A program made the position numbers and the translations under genes. Below, one piece after another: positions 1 to 10,494 of a DNA stretch of 64,000 nucleotides. The notes below the pieces were generated by a model. It had not been told where the DNA came from. It was given only the letters and a program-made list of their open reading frames with translations, and made no database searches. This DNA comes from Tenrec ecaudatus (Eukaryota; Chordata; Mammalia; Afrosoricida; Tenrecidae), in NCBI RefSeq assembly GCF_050624435.1, contig NC_134531.1, positions 250,742,812 through 250,806,811 on the forward strand. Reading direction: 5' to 3'. The first letter of the stretch is position 1; every line of letters starts with the position of its first letter.

Positions 1-27
1 CATAGTCTTTATTGCCGCGTTCCCCAT
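1..27 (-). CDS. gag: gag, first nine codons (partial, cut by the window edge)
   Basis: The ATG at 27-25 lies about 260 nt after the primer-binding site and downstream of the leader splice donor, where retroviral gag begins. It has A at -3 and G at +4, a good initiation context. The peptide opens Met-Gly-Asn, fitting an N-myristoylation signal as in betaretroviral Gag matrix proteins. Only nine codons fall in the window and all are open. Capsid, protease and polymerase would lie to the left. Confidence 0.6.
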
Positions 28-210
28 GTTGCCTGCTTATACAAGGACTTAACACACGGGCGCGCACGGATTTATCTACACCCGATTTATGCGCGATAAA
101 GAAAAGGTGGCTGGCTGTTCGCCATTAAAACCGAAAGCGGAAGTATTCACACGCCGACACTCAAGCACCAGCAAGCGGCTTAACAATCATTCAGGCTCAT
201 GTCTCTCAGA

Positions 211-217
211 ACTTACC
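211..217 (-). promoter_or_regulatory. Retroviral leader splice donor
   Basis: On the minus strand ACG|GTAAGT has its junction between 217 and 216. It matches the consensus 5' splice site and lies between the primer-binding site and the gag ATG, the usual place for the donor of spliced env-type RNA. Confidence 0.55.
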
Positions 218-291
218 GTTTCTTCCCATGCCGTGCGGTTCTGAATCCTCCCTGATGACAGGGGGTCTCCGCTCGTGCCGGAGGTGGTTGT

Positions 292-309
292 TCCTGGGTT
301 TCGGCACCA
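292..309 (-). other. Primer-binding site, tRNA-Phe type
   Basis: The minus-strand sequence TGGTGCCGAAACCCAGGA starts two bases after the LTR end. It complements the 3' end of mammalian tRNA-Phe (ending TTTCGGCACCA) at 17 of 18 positions, with one transition. IAP elements use tRNA-Phe as reverse-transcription primer. Confidence 0.85.
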
Positions 310-372
310 CTTGTTGCGCACTCAGTCTCGCCAGCAAGAAGGACGCACCACAACAGGATTCTTCCACAGGCA

Positions 373-378
373 TTTAAT
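373..378 (-). terminator. LTR polyadenylation signal ATTAAA
   Basis: ATTAAA on the minus strand is followed within about 30 nt by a TGTTGTGGTG GT-rich stretch, fitting the R/U5 boundary of the LTR. Confidence 0.55.
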
Positions 379-432
379 GGGGGTTCGATTTGCAGATGCG
401 GAAAAAGACCCTGAAGCCCCAAACTACTGCTG

Positions 433-440
433 CTTATATG
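433..440 (-). promoter_or_regulatory. LTR TATA box
   Basis: CATATAAG on the minus strand lies about 60 bp upstream of the LTR polyadenylation hexamer. Transcription would start some 25-30 bp further on, near 405-410. Confidence 0.6.
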
Positions 441-634
441 CGCTCTATGGGGACATGCTGTGCATTGATTGGTGCGTTCGCCAGAACCCTTATTAGCATA
501 CTCCAGGGTGGAGTTATGACTACGTCATCTAAGCAGTGCGCATGCTCTAAGTGGTTGTTTACCACTTAACTGGGCCACCGCCCTGACTGCCTGGCGCCAT
601 CTTGTAATGGCGGCGAGAGCTGTGGCTTCCCACA

Positions 635-1149
635 GGATGCCTCAAAGGAAAATGTGATTACTAGATGGTCCTGGTGTTTCAGTAATTCACACAAGAAGCT
701 TCTGAATAACTCACTAAAAGCAGGATGGTGTGTCCCCATTTTTTATTTTAGTGCCTTTATATTTATTCCCAATAATTTGGAAAAATGTGCCTAGCAACAA
801 AGCATACTCGAAGCCATGTTGACACTACAAATAACAACTTTTCAGAGACTGCAATCTCTCCTGGCACAAATACTGGTTGGAAAAGCAAAGAAAACACCAG
901 AGAGCGTTACAACCTCTGTAGCTCTCTGCCGAAAGACGGCATGCCACAGACGCCTTCTTCTTGACAACACGGGATGAAGTTGAAGATTTACATTTTTAAA
1001 GAGTCACGAAGACCTTTAAGAAGACTATTTTCCCCTGAGACACCAAGGCAAAACACTAAAGGCGTGAAGCAGAGCAATGGGGGTGGGGGTGGGGAGGCAA
1101 AGGATAGACTTTGGAGCCAGAGCGTGGCACCCCATCGGACTTGACTGGA
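635..1149. other. Unassigned sequence flanking the provirus
   Basis: Plain AT-moderate sequence with no convincing ORF or recognised repeat. The bases next to the LTR (GGATGC on the plus strand) would be one copy of the expected 6-bp target duplication; the partner copy is outside the window. Confidence 0.5.
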
Positions 1150-2955
1150 GGACATGCCTAGAGGTCAAAAATCAGACCTTGATCTATTAACAGGTTTTTC
1201 TTTCTCTTTTAAATTTTTCTTTCTTTCTTTTAATTTATTCTTTTCTGAGTCATTGGTTTTCTTTTTGGTTGTCCTCATTGTGTTCTCTTTTGTTGCTTTG
1301 TCTTTTTTGGGTGCATATTATTATCTCTGCAGATCTATCCAGATAAAATAGGCTGGATGAACAGTCTGGATGAGAAAACAATGGGACCAATGGTTGTGGG
1401 GGCACATAGGAGGAGGGGAGGTGGGGAAAAGGGGTGGTGCTGACAACCCAGGGACAAGGGAGCAACAAGTGATCCAAAATTAGTGGCAAGGAGGGTGTGA
1501 GAGACCTGCTAGGGATTCAGCAGGGGCAATGTAACCAAGAGAAACTACTGAAACCCAAATGAAGCCAGAGCATGATAGTGGGACAAGAGGAAAGTAAAGG
1601 GAAATATAAGAAATAACTAAGAGGCAAATGGCATTTATAGAGGTCCAAATATAGGCATGAACATATGTAAATATATTTATATAGGATGGTTGTGAAATAG
1701 AGCTCCATGCATATATTTATAGGTTTAGTATTAAGGCAGCAGATGGACATTGGACCTCCACTCAAGTACTTACTAAATGCAAGAACACTTTGTTCCATTA
1801 AATTGTCATTCCGTGATACACACCTTCCCAACAGGATTGCTGGAAATAAATGTGTACATAAGCAAATGTGGTGAAGAAAGTTAATGGTGCCTGGCTATCA
1901 AAAGATATAGTGTCTGAGGTCTTAAAGGCTTGCAGGTAAACAAGCAGCTATCTAGCTTAGAAGCAACAAAACCCATATGGAAGAAGCACACCAGCCTGTG
2001 TGACCACAGGTGTAGAAGAGACCAGGTATCAGGCATCAAAGAACAAAAAATCATATCAGTGGGTGCCCACCTTCCCAATATGATCACTGAAGACAAATAG
2101 GTGCATAAGCAAATGTGGTGAAGAAAGCTGATGGTACCTAGCTATCAAAAGATATAGCATCTGGGATCTAAAAGGCTTGAAGGTAAACAAGCAGCCATCT
2201 AGCTCAGAAGCAACAAAGCCCACATGGAAGAAGCACACCAGCCTGTGTGATCACGACGTGTCAAAGGGACCAGGTATCAGGCATCCAAGAACTAAAAATC
2301 ATAACATTGTGAGTGAGGGTGAGTGCAGAGTGAAGACCCAAAGCCCATCTGTAGGCAATTGGATAACCCCTTACAGAAGGGTCGTGGGGAAGAGATGAGC
2401 CAATCAGGGTGCAGGGTAGCAACAATGAAACATACAACTTTCCTCTATTTCTTAAAAATGCTTCCTCCCCCACCCCACCCCTACTATCATGATCCCAATT
2501 CTACCTTATAAACCTGGCTACACCAGAGGCTGTACACTGGTACAGATAGAAACTGGAAACATAGGGAATCCAGTACAGATGATCGCCTCAGGACCAGTGC
2601 TGAGAGTGGCGATACCAAGAGGGTAGAGGGAAGGTGGGGTGGAAAGGGGGAACCAATTACAGGCATCTACATATAACCTTCTGCCTGGGGGATAGACAAC
2701 AGAAAAGTGGGTGAAGGGAGACATTGGACAGTGTAAGATAGTCAAAATACTAATAATTCATAAATAATCAAGGGCTCAGGAGGGAGGGGAAGCGGGGAGG
2801 GAGAGGGAAATATGAGGAGCTGATATCAAGGGCTCAAGTAGAAAGCAAATGTTTGAGAATGATTACGGCAACAAATGTACAAATGTGCTTGACACAATGG
2901 ATGGATTGTGATGAGTTGTACGATCCCCCAATTAAATGATTAAAAAAAAGAATAT
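1150..2955 (+). mobile_element. R1 LINE-like repeat, long copy A
   Basis: This is the longest uninverted R1 copy. It starts in a T-rich tract, passes through segments shared with the copies near 28200 and 47550, and ends in CAATTAAATGATT plus A8 near 2950. It has no long ORF. It holds an internal duplication of about 240 bp (about 1820-2310). The shared 3' end with an A tail is the pattern of LINE target-primed insertion. The family name is unknown to me; an afrotherian L1 3' region is the likeliest source. Confidence 0.7.
1820..2310 (+). repeat. Tandem duplication of about 240 bp inside R1 copy A
   Basis: Two successive copies of the same module, about 1825-2055 and 2065-2305. Both run from 'gcaaatgtggtgaagaaag' through 'gaagcacaccagcctgtgtg' to 'caggtatcaggcatc'. 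The copies near 28530 and 47930 contain the module once. Confidence 0.85.
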
Positions 2956-3084
2956 TTCCCCTGAAATGTAAATGAATTCTGTGTCAACTTTTCATTTGGA
3001 AATCACTATTGTTGCAGATAGATTATAATGAAATTTACTGTTGCTGTATCTTTTTAAAAATCGTTTTATTTTGTATTATTTTTA

Positions 3085-3555
3085 CATAAAAATAGTTTTA
3101 TTGGAACATAACCCATATATCATTGCCATTCAATAGTTAAGCAAATCAAGAAGAATTGTATGATCATCACCACAAGCAATTGTAGAGCGTTTTCTTCTTT
3201 CTTGCCCTCCTTGTTATTAGCTCCCCATTTCTCTCTAAGCCCCTACCAGACCCTCAGCAAGCCATTTGTCCAGTGACTACCTCTATAGATGCACCAATTC
3301 TAGATTCCACCTGCCCAGACACATACAAAAACAAGAACCAAAGAGACAAAAAGAACAATGACAAAATAAAATAGAGAAAAACCTTAATTGAGAAGAAAGC
3401 AGATGGGGGAGGGAGGGGAAAAAAGGAGCTGATACCAAGGGCTCAAGTAGAAAGAAAATGTTTTGAAAATGATGATGGCGACATATGTGCAAATGTGCTT
3501 GATACAATGGATATATGGATTGTTATAAGAGCCCCCAATAAAATGATTTATTTTT
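3085..3555 (+). mobile_element. R1-related LINE fragment B
   Basis: A segment with TTTTATTGGAACATAA and a pyrimidine-rich middle leads into the R1 3' end (from about 3395), finishing CAATAAAATGATTTATTTTT. The same arrangement recurs at 32920-33325, so this is a second subfamily of the LINE-like repeat. Confidence 0.6.
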
Positions 3556-3594
3556 AAAAAGAATAAAGAAAGAAAAGAAAGAAGAATAAAGCTC

Positions 3595-4210
3595 ACAGAA
3601 GGGTCACAAGGAATGGACGAGCCAGCCAGGGTGCTGTATAGTACAGACAAAACACAACATTCCTTGAGTTCTTTAATGTTTCTTCTGCCACCTCCCCTCC
3701 CCACTCTCATGACGCAAGTTCTACCTTACAAATCTGGCTAGATCAGAGCATGTACACTGATGCAGATAAGAGCTCTCAACACACGGAATCCAGGGCAGAT
3801 AATCCCCTGTTGAACAATAATGGGAGTAGTGCTGCCATAAGGGTAGGGGGAAAGTGGAGGGAGAAGGGGAAGAAAGAGAGAATGGATTCCAATGATTGAT
3901 GCATAACTAAATCCCTCTCTTCCCCTGAGGGACACAACAGAAACATGGGTGATGGAAAACAGTGGATGTTGGTAGATATGGAAAGAATAATAATTCTAAT
4001 TTATCAAGAATTTATGAGAGTGGAAGGGTGGGGGAAGGAGAGGAAAAAAAGAGAGGGGCGGGAAATAACTGATATCAAGGGCTCAAACAGAAAGAACATG
4101 TTTTGAAAGTGATGATGACAACATATGTACAAATGTGTTTGATACAATTGATGTATGGATTGTTATAAGAGCTGTAAGAGCCCCCAATTAAATGATTTCT
4201 TTTTTAAAAA
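3595..4210 (+). mobile_element. R1 repeat, copy C (5' truncated)
   Basis: It starts in the 'cacagaagggtcacaagga' segment and ends CAATTAAATGATTTCTTTTTT near 4205. It lies directly after copy B in the same orientation. Confidence 0.7.
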
Positions 4211-5060
4211 AGAAAGCAGAAAATATTTAAAAATACAACTTTAAAATGAGCCAAAGGGAGATTAAATGATAAGGTGTGGAATTTTAGCCTACCCACACTC
4301 CCCATGATCCACTTTTATTGTACTCTGCATGATAGCCGAGTCTGTGTGCAAAGGAGAGTCACTGGAAGCTTACTCCACGTGTATTTCCCCTTCACACTAA
4401 AAACACACAGCCAACCAAATACCCGATACAACTTGAAAATAAGTCAAAAGGGAGGTCAAATAAAAGACCACATTTTAGCTTAACTTGATCTACTACAATA
4501 ATCTCTACAACACTGCCTGTTTAATAATCAGAGGCTTAATCTAGGTGTGGACCCTGCACATGCATTTCGGGCTCCCACTGTCATCTATAGCCTTCTTCAA
4601 AATGGGTGTTCAAATTTAAGCTGTGATACCATTCCCTCACTCAGATCTGGATTATACTATTGGCTATTTTAGGGTCACCCAGACTGCTGTGCTTCTTACA
4701 TGTAGACGTAGCTGATGCCTTGCTTAGATGGCTGCTTGTTTGAAGACCAGTCTTTAATACCCCAGACGCATTCTTTCTGATAGCTGGGCATCATCTAGTT
4801 TCTTCACCACACTTTGCTATATAGCAACTATATCTTCAGTGATCTTTTCATGAGAGCAAATATTAAGCAGGGTCATTTAATAAGAACTAAGTATTCTTAT
4901 ATTGGGGCTAGAATTATGTTCAAGCCCAGCGTCCATCCATATATTCATGATATATATAATCTGCTTCACCTTAGAAATAGCATTGTCATTTCATGTTAGA
5001 GAATGTTATCAGTCATCTCTGCAGGGCATAAAGCAATTCTGTTGATAGTGTCATGAATCT
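4211..5060 (-). mobile_element. Older LINE-like sequence related to R1
   Basis: About 4560-5060 read on the minus strand matches the diverged R1-like segments at 30985 and 36180 (the '...agctgggcatcatctagtttcttcaccaca...' block, complement of the gaagaaactagatgg module). The part 4230-4490 shares blocks with 33470-33640. It is more diverged than the numbered R1 copies. Confidence 0.45.
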
Positions 5061-5238
5061 TGCCAATGATATAGAATGTAGAGCACAGCTGAGAAAAGAT
5101 TAGGCACCTATAAACTGGCTATGAACTGCAATACATGAATTATTGACTTATACAGATTGACCTCCTAAGTGACTTGACACTACTTCCCCAAACAATGTGG
5201 GTTGGCAATCAGGCAAGTTTTCAATAATCATATTCATA

Positions 5239-5303
5239 GAATATTACTGAATAACCATATTCAATACTATTCAATTAATGAATATGGTTATTCAGCAATA
5301 TTC
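5239..5303. repeat. AT-rich inverted repeat (25-bp arms, 15-nt loop)
   Basis: Arm 1 is 5239-5263, beginning GAATATTACTGAATAACC. Arm 2 is 5279-5303. They are complementary at 24 of 25 positions, and the loop is 5264-5278. No target duplication or transposon terminus was recognised around it. Confidence 0.9.
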
Positions 5304-5309
5304 ATTGAC

Positions 5310-5756
5310 AGTGGCAGAACGAGGCTGGCCAGATTAATACATATCTTCATACATAAAAAAGGAGGGCATTAGAATGGTAAGTATATATGGCAGTCCCAGC
5401 GCACCGTTCACCGGGCACCCTCAAAGCAAGCGATCCGAGCCAAAGTGCCAGTTCTATATCATTGATATAAAAGCCACCTGCTTCTCACACTCTGAAGTTT
5501 CAGACTTAAGTCCAAGGGCTACAGGTGAAATTGAGGTAGAGCCCTGTTCACTTCGTGGGTTTTCTGCATCAAGTCCTTTCCATGTGGCTTTTGAAGGATG
5601 CTGTGTGCCTCATAAAAACAGGGTCTATTGTTCCAGTTGTCTATAGTACATGCACAGGGTCGCCAATGGCTGGAGAGAAATTAGGTCAGCAGTGGCTAAT
5701 AAGGAACACGGTACCAGACATATCCTCCCCTTGGGCTCTTTATAAGTATTGTTGAG
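5310..5756. other. Unassigned sequence
   Basis: No gene or repeat recognised. Two overlapping short open frames here look like chance. Confidence 0.4.
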
Positions 5757-6010
5757 CTCTTTTTTTTCTTTTTCAAGCATTTTATTAGGGACTCATACAA
5801 CTCTTATCACAAGCCATACATACATCAATTGTGTAAAGCACATCTGTACATTCTTTGCCCTCATCATTTTCAAAGCATTTGCTCTCCACTTAAGCTCTTT
5901 GCATCAGGTCCTCTTTTTTTCCCTCCCTCTCCACTCCCCCCTCCCTCATAATCCCTTGATAACTTATAAATTATTTTGTCATATCTTGCCTTGTCCGACG
6001 ACATTTTTTT
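5757..6010 (-). mobile_element. R1 repeat, copy D (3' end)
   Basis: A T-rich start followed by CATTTTATTAGGGACTCATA is the complement of the R1 3' terminus, which continues to about 6005. It is 5' truncated on the minus strand. Confidence 0.65.
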
Positions 6011-6965
6011 TTCTTGATGGGAGGTTGATCCTCAACATTTTTCTACCAATAGAAATGTACGTGTGCTCTTTGAGACCTGCATGCTCCCCTCCAACCCTCT
6101 TGACTTGAAACTCCAGTAAGTTTTGCTAATCACCCAGGTAGGAATGTCTATTGATTTGGGGTGACCTTAGCACAGTTTTGTAAGGCAGCAACCAAATGGT
6201 CATTTCTATCTTCCCCCAATCTTGAAAAGCTGATGCAAGCTGAAGTGAGGTTTCCTCTCTCACAGTAGTTGTTAATATGTACATGTAGAGGGGGTAATGT
6301 CTGCTTCATGGGCCATTACTATAATCTTTGATGAAAGGATTTATTAAATAAAATTGATGTCCTGGGATAAGTTAAAGAGGATAGCTTAAAGTCACTTAAT
6401 TGTTTTTGTCTGCAAATGATACTATTACTTTCCAGCCAGACTTTTCCCTCTGCCATATTACTATAGGCCACCAGACCCCTCTCCAGTTCAGGGACCCACC
6501 TGCCATCTTCCTGCCAAAAGCACGTCTGATGCGCAGGCATCTCCCACTATCAGGTCAAGTTTGAGATATCAACAAACTAACCAGTTATCTCCCTCCTTTC
6601 CTTGCCTGGAATGGCTCTGCTTGCCCCCTACATCCATGGTGGACTGTCACACTATTCCTGTCTTCCAACTTCATTAATGGGTGAAAACCAACTTTGATTC
6701 ATAGTGCTTCTCATCCTTCTAAGACCACCCTGGCAGTGTCCTCAAGTTCAGTTCAGTTTTTCTGTTGCTCTCTTCATTTTTTCCCATTCTTCTCTATTTT
6801 GGTTCCAACTTCCTGACATAGCTTTATTGTTATGAAATCCTTAAACCCTGACACAACACCCAAACTGACCCTTACTTGTGAGATGGGCAGGGCCCTGTAT
6901 CATTAACCCACCCTCTGGATTCTCTGGCGATACTGTATCTTTTCTTCTTCAATATTGTCTTCATA
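6011..6965. other. Unassigned sequence downstream of COL8A1
   Basis: No ORF, RNA gene or repeat recognised with confidence. Confidence 0.4.
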
Positions 6966-6969
6966 ACCC

Positions 6970-7465
6970 AAAGCCTGTTGCTGTCTAGTAGGTTTCGACT
7001 CACAGTGGCCCTTTGCGCCAGAGCAGACCTGCCCCACAGGTTTCCAATGTAATCTTTTTTACATTTTCTATTTCCTTTTTTAAAAGAAGTTATTTTTATT
7101 GGGGGCTCTTATTACAATCCATCCATACATCCATTGTGTCAAGAACATTTGTACATATGTTTCCATCATAATTTTCAAAACATTTTCTTTCCACTTGGGC
7201 CCTTGGTATCAGCTCATTTCCCCCCTCCTCCACCCTGCCTCCCTCATGAATCCTTGATTAATTTATAAATTATCAATTTTGTCCATGTCTTATACTGACC
7301 GCTCTCTACCTTCACTTGCTTTTCTGTTGTCCATCCCCCTGGGAGGGGGTCATATGTAGATCACTGATCGGTTATGGAAGCAGACGTCCACATCTTACTC
7401 TCCTGGAGTCGAAAGTGGGTTCAAATCACCAGCCTTTCAGTTAGGAGCCTTGTGCTTGAAGCACT
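6970..7465 (-). mobile_element. AfroSINE split by an R1 insertion
   Basis: 6970-7060 holds the antisense SINE tail ('gtttcgactcacagtggccc' and following). 7365-7465 holds the rest of the same SINE ('gaagcagacgtccacatctt' to 'tcagttaggagcc'). Between them lies an R1 3' fragment on the minus strand. The order shows the SINE is older than the R1 copy. Confidence 0.7.
7070..7360 (-). mobile_element. R1 repeat, copy E (inside a SINE)
   Basis: The complement of the R1 3' end starts TTTTTATTGGGGGCTCTTAT and runs to the 'ccctgggagggggtcatatg' segment. It is 5' truncated. Confidence 0.75.
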
Positions 7466-7785
7466 CCCTCCCATCATTAAAGAGTCATGAAAGTAATTTT
7501 TCTGAAATATTCATTTCTAATATTACTTCCGTAGTTAAAGAACTATAGGCTCACCAGGAGTTAGAATTGATTCAATGACAGTGAGCAGGAATTAGGTCAT
7601 ATAGTATCTTTTTACTGCCTATTAGATAAAATACAAAAACGTCTCTTACTTGTAATATGATGTGCTACATCTCCTTTAGTTATAAAGTATATTTTTGCTA
7701 TTAACCTTTGAATAGATCCTCCAATCTTATCTCAGTCTTATCCTCCCTTCTCTCAGCCTTCTTGCCTTTTCTCCCCTCATTCAGG

Positions 7786-7813
7786 ACACACACACACACA
7801 CACACACACACAC
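7786..7813. repeat. (CA)n microsatellite
   Basis: Uninterrupted CA dinucleotides, about 14 units, next to a SINE. Confidence 0.95.
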
Positions 7814-7824
7814 TTCTGTCCATT

Positions 7825-7962
7825 ATAGAAGGAGAAAGATGAGGCTTTCTCCTCTTCCTAAAGAGTTACAGTTTACAAAATCCATAGGGGCAGTTCTACC
7901 TTGTACTATCATGTGGATATGAATTGGAATGGACTCAATGTCAGTGAGTTGGGTTTTGCTTT
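7825..7962 (+). mobile_element. AfroSINE 3' half
   Basis: 'gagaaagatgaggctttct', 'aaagagttacag', 'ggggcagttctacc' and the tail 'ggaatggactcaatgtcag' occur in SINE order; the tRNA-like head is missing. Confidence 0.75.
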
Positions 7963-8331
7963 TATTGAAAGAGAAAATATCCCTCTTGAGATGGTCTTCC
8001 TTCTATTACCTCGTGCATCACCCATCCAAGTTCTACATTTCTTTAAAAATCATCTCCTCCAGAAAATGATTGGATGTTGAGGTCCTTCCAATATTGAGCT
8101 TCTGTATAATGTCTGAATCCAAGAGCAGAAAGGGAGTTCACTGCTATACTTGAGACACCCATCAATTTTAGGGATACTGCCCGCTGCATCCTTGAGAGAC
8201 TAATTGTCTGTGAACCATGGTGCTGGACCTGCACTCTGTTGTGGACTGTGGATGCAAAGATGAAAGAAAAATGAGCCTGCTCTCAAGATACTCACACTTG
8301 AATAAGGGGAACAGGCAAACGACCAAGTTAC

Positions 8332-8334
8332 AAA

Positions 8335-8419
<85 letters not shown>
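8332..8419. repeat. (GA)n microsatellite in an 88-nt purine run
   Basis: About 40 GA units form an all-purine strand. Long Ser-Leu and Arg-Glu open frames across it are by-products of the dinucleotide. Confidence 0.95.
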
Positions 8420-8420
<1 letters not shown>

Positions 8421-9020
8421 ACAAGGAAGGAGGCAGTGAGGAGACATGGGTGAGAAAGATGAAATCTGTCCAACAGAGGTTTTAGGATGAGATGAAGCCT
8501 GAGCTAGGTGTTGCCGGGCTGGGAAGAGTTTATCCTGCAGACAGGTCTGAGAAGACATTCCTAGCAAGGAAGCAGCAAGAATTGTGCTAGCATGTACACA
8601 TCCACTCACACTATCCTAGAATTGTTTGTACGTCACTTGGAAACCAACTTCCCACTTCATAACCCTCTGTGGGCTTCCTGCTGCTTTCACACCCTTCACA
8701 GTGTCTGGCAGGATCAAGCAGAATATAGAGGCTGAGAATGCTGTTTTATTAGTGTTGGTTTCTTTATAGGATTACTATGGACCCGCTGCCTACCACCCAT
8801 CTTTTAGTTTGTCAGTTGTGGCAACATTCATACTGTCACGATGCCAGAAGCGATGTCACTAGTATTGTAACTACTCACCATGCTGCACAAGTATCAGGGG
8901 AACTTCCAGACTAAGATAGACTAGGAAAACAAACCTAGCGATCTTTTTTTGAAAATTAGCCAACGGAAACCCTGCATATCACGAAAGAATATTGTCTGGT
9001 ATACGACTGGACTCAAGCAA
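8420..9020. other. Unassigned sequence
   Basis: No gene or repeat recognised. Confidence 0.4.
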
Positions 9021-9025
9021 ATTGG

Positions 9026-9106
9026 CCCTCATGGTGTCGCCCTGGTTAGAGTGCCATTCCTTTGTTTGTAAGGTCTATATGCGTTAGAGCTGACTCAATG
9101 GCAACT
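9026..9106 (+). mobile_element. AfroSINE, internally deleted
   Basis: A head-like 'gccctcatggtgtcgccctgg' is followed closely by the tail 'agagctgactcaatggcaac', so most of the body is missing. Confidence 0.55.
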
Positions 9107-9198
9107 AACAGTAGACCCACTGTAAATATGACACATATTTTTCAGTTACTTTATTTAGTCATCATGATGATGATTTTGCCTGCTTGTCCAGCATTCTG

Positions 9199-9858
9199 GC
9201 CCTGTGATAGTTAGGTTTACCGTGCCAACCTGGCCGATAGGAACATGTTGGATTCATCAGGTGCAGTTTGATTGGAGTGCAAAGAGATAAATGGCTCTGC
9301 AAGGTCCGCCTCCTCTCTCTTGCTCTCTGGTGATGAGAGAGGAAAGTGCCGGAGCGTGGTTGCTGCTGCTGTAGCTAGTTCTCTGCCTAAACCTGTGAGC
9401 TATACTACCTGTGGGCTAGGCCAACCCGTGGATCATGTTGCTTGAAGCTCCTTTGAAACCTGTTTTGCCACGCTGGTGGTGTGTATGTTGCTTAAGCTTA
9501 AGGCTGGTGGATCCTGTCCCCTTGCATTGTTTGCCTTCAATATCCCATCTGGGCCTGTTTCACTAAGCTCACGATCTACTGACTGTTGGTGACCAACCCT
9601 GCTCTCTGCAGGCAGACTCTGCCTGCCTTGACCTGGGGAGGACTCTGCTGTCTGCTTCCTTGATGCCGGACCTGGCAGCCCACATGAGTTGAAAGACTTC
9701 CAGTATATTAATTTCCACAGACGTTGAACTGAAGCCTCTTTACTGCTGTGTGAACTAATTAGCTGTTATATTCCTTCTTGATGAATATATATGAACATAT
9801 ATATAACCCTAAGTGTCCTGGTTTCATTTCTCTAGAGAACCCTGCCTAACACAGCCCC
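9199..9858 (+). mobile_element. R2 repeat, copy 1 (about 660 bp)
   Basis: It begins TGTGATAGTTAGG and ends 'agagaaccctgcctaacacag'. The copies at 19659, 29522 and 49040 share this ending. TG...CA-like ends, no ORF and lengths of 500-660 bp would fit a solo-LTR-like or non-autonomous repeat; class not assigned. Confidence 0.55.
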
Positions 9859-10490
9859 CATCTTATGAATCCATACTTCTGTACACTTTTGTGACAATAG
9901 TGTAGGTCAACATGGTGACGGACTGATATAATGGATGGGTTTTTGGCCACCAAATGAAATAGAAATAGCTATATGGGAATGGAAGCTGTGCTCTTGAATT
10001 TCCATCCAGGTGGTATATGAAAAAATTTGAATAATCTCATCTGTAATATTCTTTTGATATTTACTATTTGATAAATTATGATCATTTGGGGTTTGATAAT
10101 TCATCACCGAGGGAGTCATTCCTTATCATTGGTACTTATTAAACCTGTACATCTCGAAACAAGCCTACCTCTGCTCTCTAGGACCAGTCACCACTGTCTC
10201 CTTACAAAATAATTTAGCTTTAGAGTGACATAGCAGAGAGGGAGTCATTGATGGTATTTTTTGTAAAAGATGAGAGCAGCCATGTTCTCTTTTATGATCA
10301 CTATGACAGAGAGTCAATTCTCCCCTCATATCTGTTCTCCACCTTTTCCTTATGAAAAAAAACACCTTGATTTGTAGCAAGTAACTCAGAATATTCAATT
10401 TTCCACCTTCTCCTGCCACTTATGGCGATGGGATGACATTCAGATCGACGCCGTGTGGAAAGAATGGTGTCTGCAACTTCTGGTTCACTC
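9859..10490. other. Unassigned sequence
   Basis: AT-rich, with no recognised gene or repeat. Confidence 0.4.
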
Positions 10491-10494
10491 TTCA

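Larger units (their letters stand above)
1..634 (-). mobile_element. 5' end of an IAP-like class II endogenous retrovirus (provirus continues left of the window)
   Basis: Read on the minus strand, the order is LTR (634-312), two-base spacer, tRNA-Phe-type primer-binding site, a leader of about 260 nt with a splice donor, and a gag start at the window edge. Only the 5' LTR and leader are visible, so whether the internal genes are intact cannot be judged. A tRNA-Phe primer and an LTR beginning with TGT, followed by a TTACAAGATGGCG-type motif, are traits of intracisternal A-particle-like class II (betaretrovirus-related) elements. The LTR termini and PBS are well preserved, which suggests a fairly young insertion. 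Confidence 0.85.
312..634 (-). repeat. 5' LTR of the IAP-like provirus (323 bp)
   Basis: The LTR begins TGTGGGAAGCCACAG (634 downward) and ends GCGCAACA at 312, so it has the canonical TGT...ACA termini. U3 contains an AAGATGGCG YY1-type motif near 600, a perfect 7-bp inverted repeat AAGTGGT/ACCACTT (549-567) and a TGACGTAG CRE-like site near 520-527. A TATA-like CATATAAG is at 440-433 and an ATTAAA polyadenylation hexamer at 378-373. This gives a U3-R-U5 order with short R and U5. Only one LTR is visible, so LTR-LTR dating is not possible here. Confidence 0.85.

Noticed and set aside
275..496. Plus-strand open frame of 73 residues across the LTR
   Set aside because: It is antisense to the retroviral LTR and primer site, with no resemblance to any protein; the minus-strand LTR reading explains the sequence.
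8168..8609. Ser-Leu and Arg-Glu repeat proteins
   Set aside because: They are produced by the (GA)n microsatellite.
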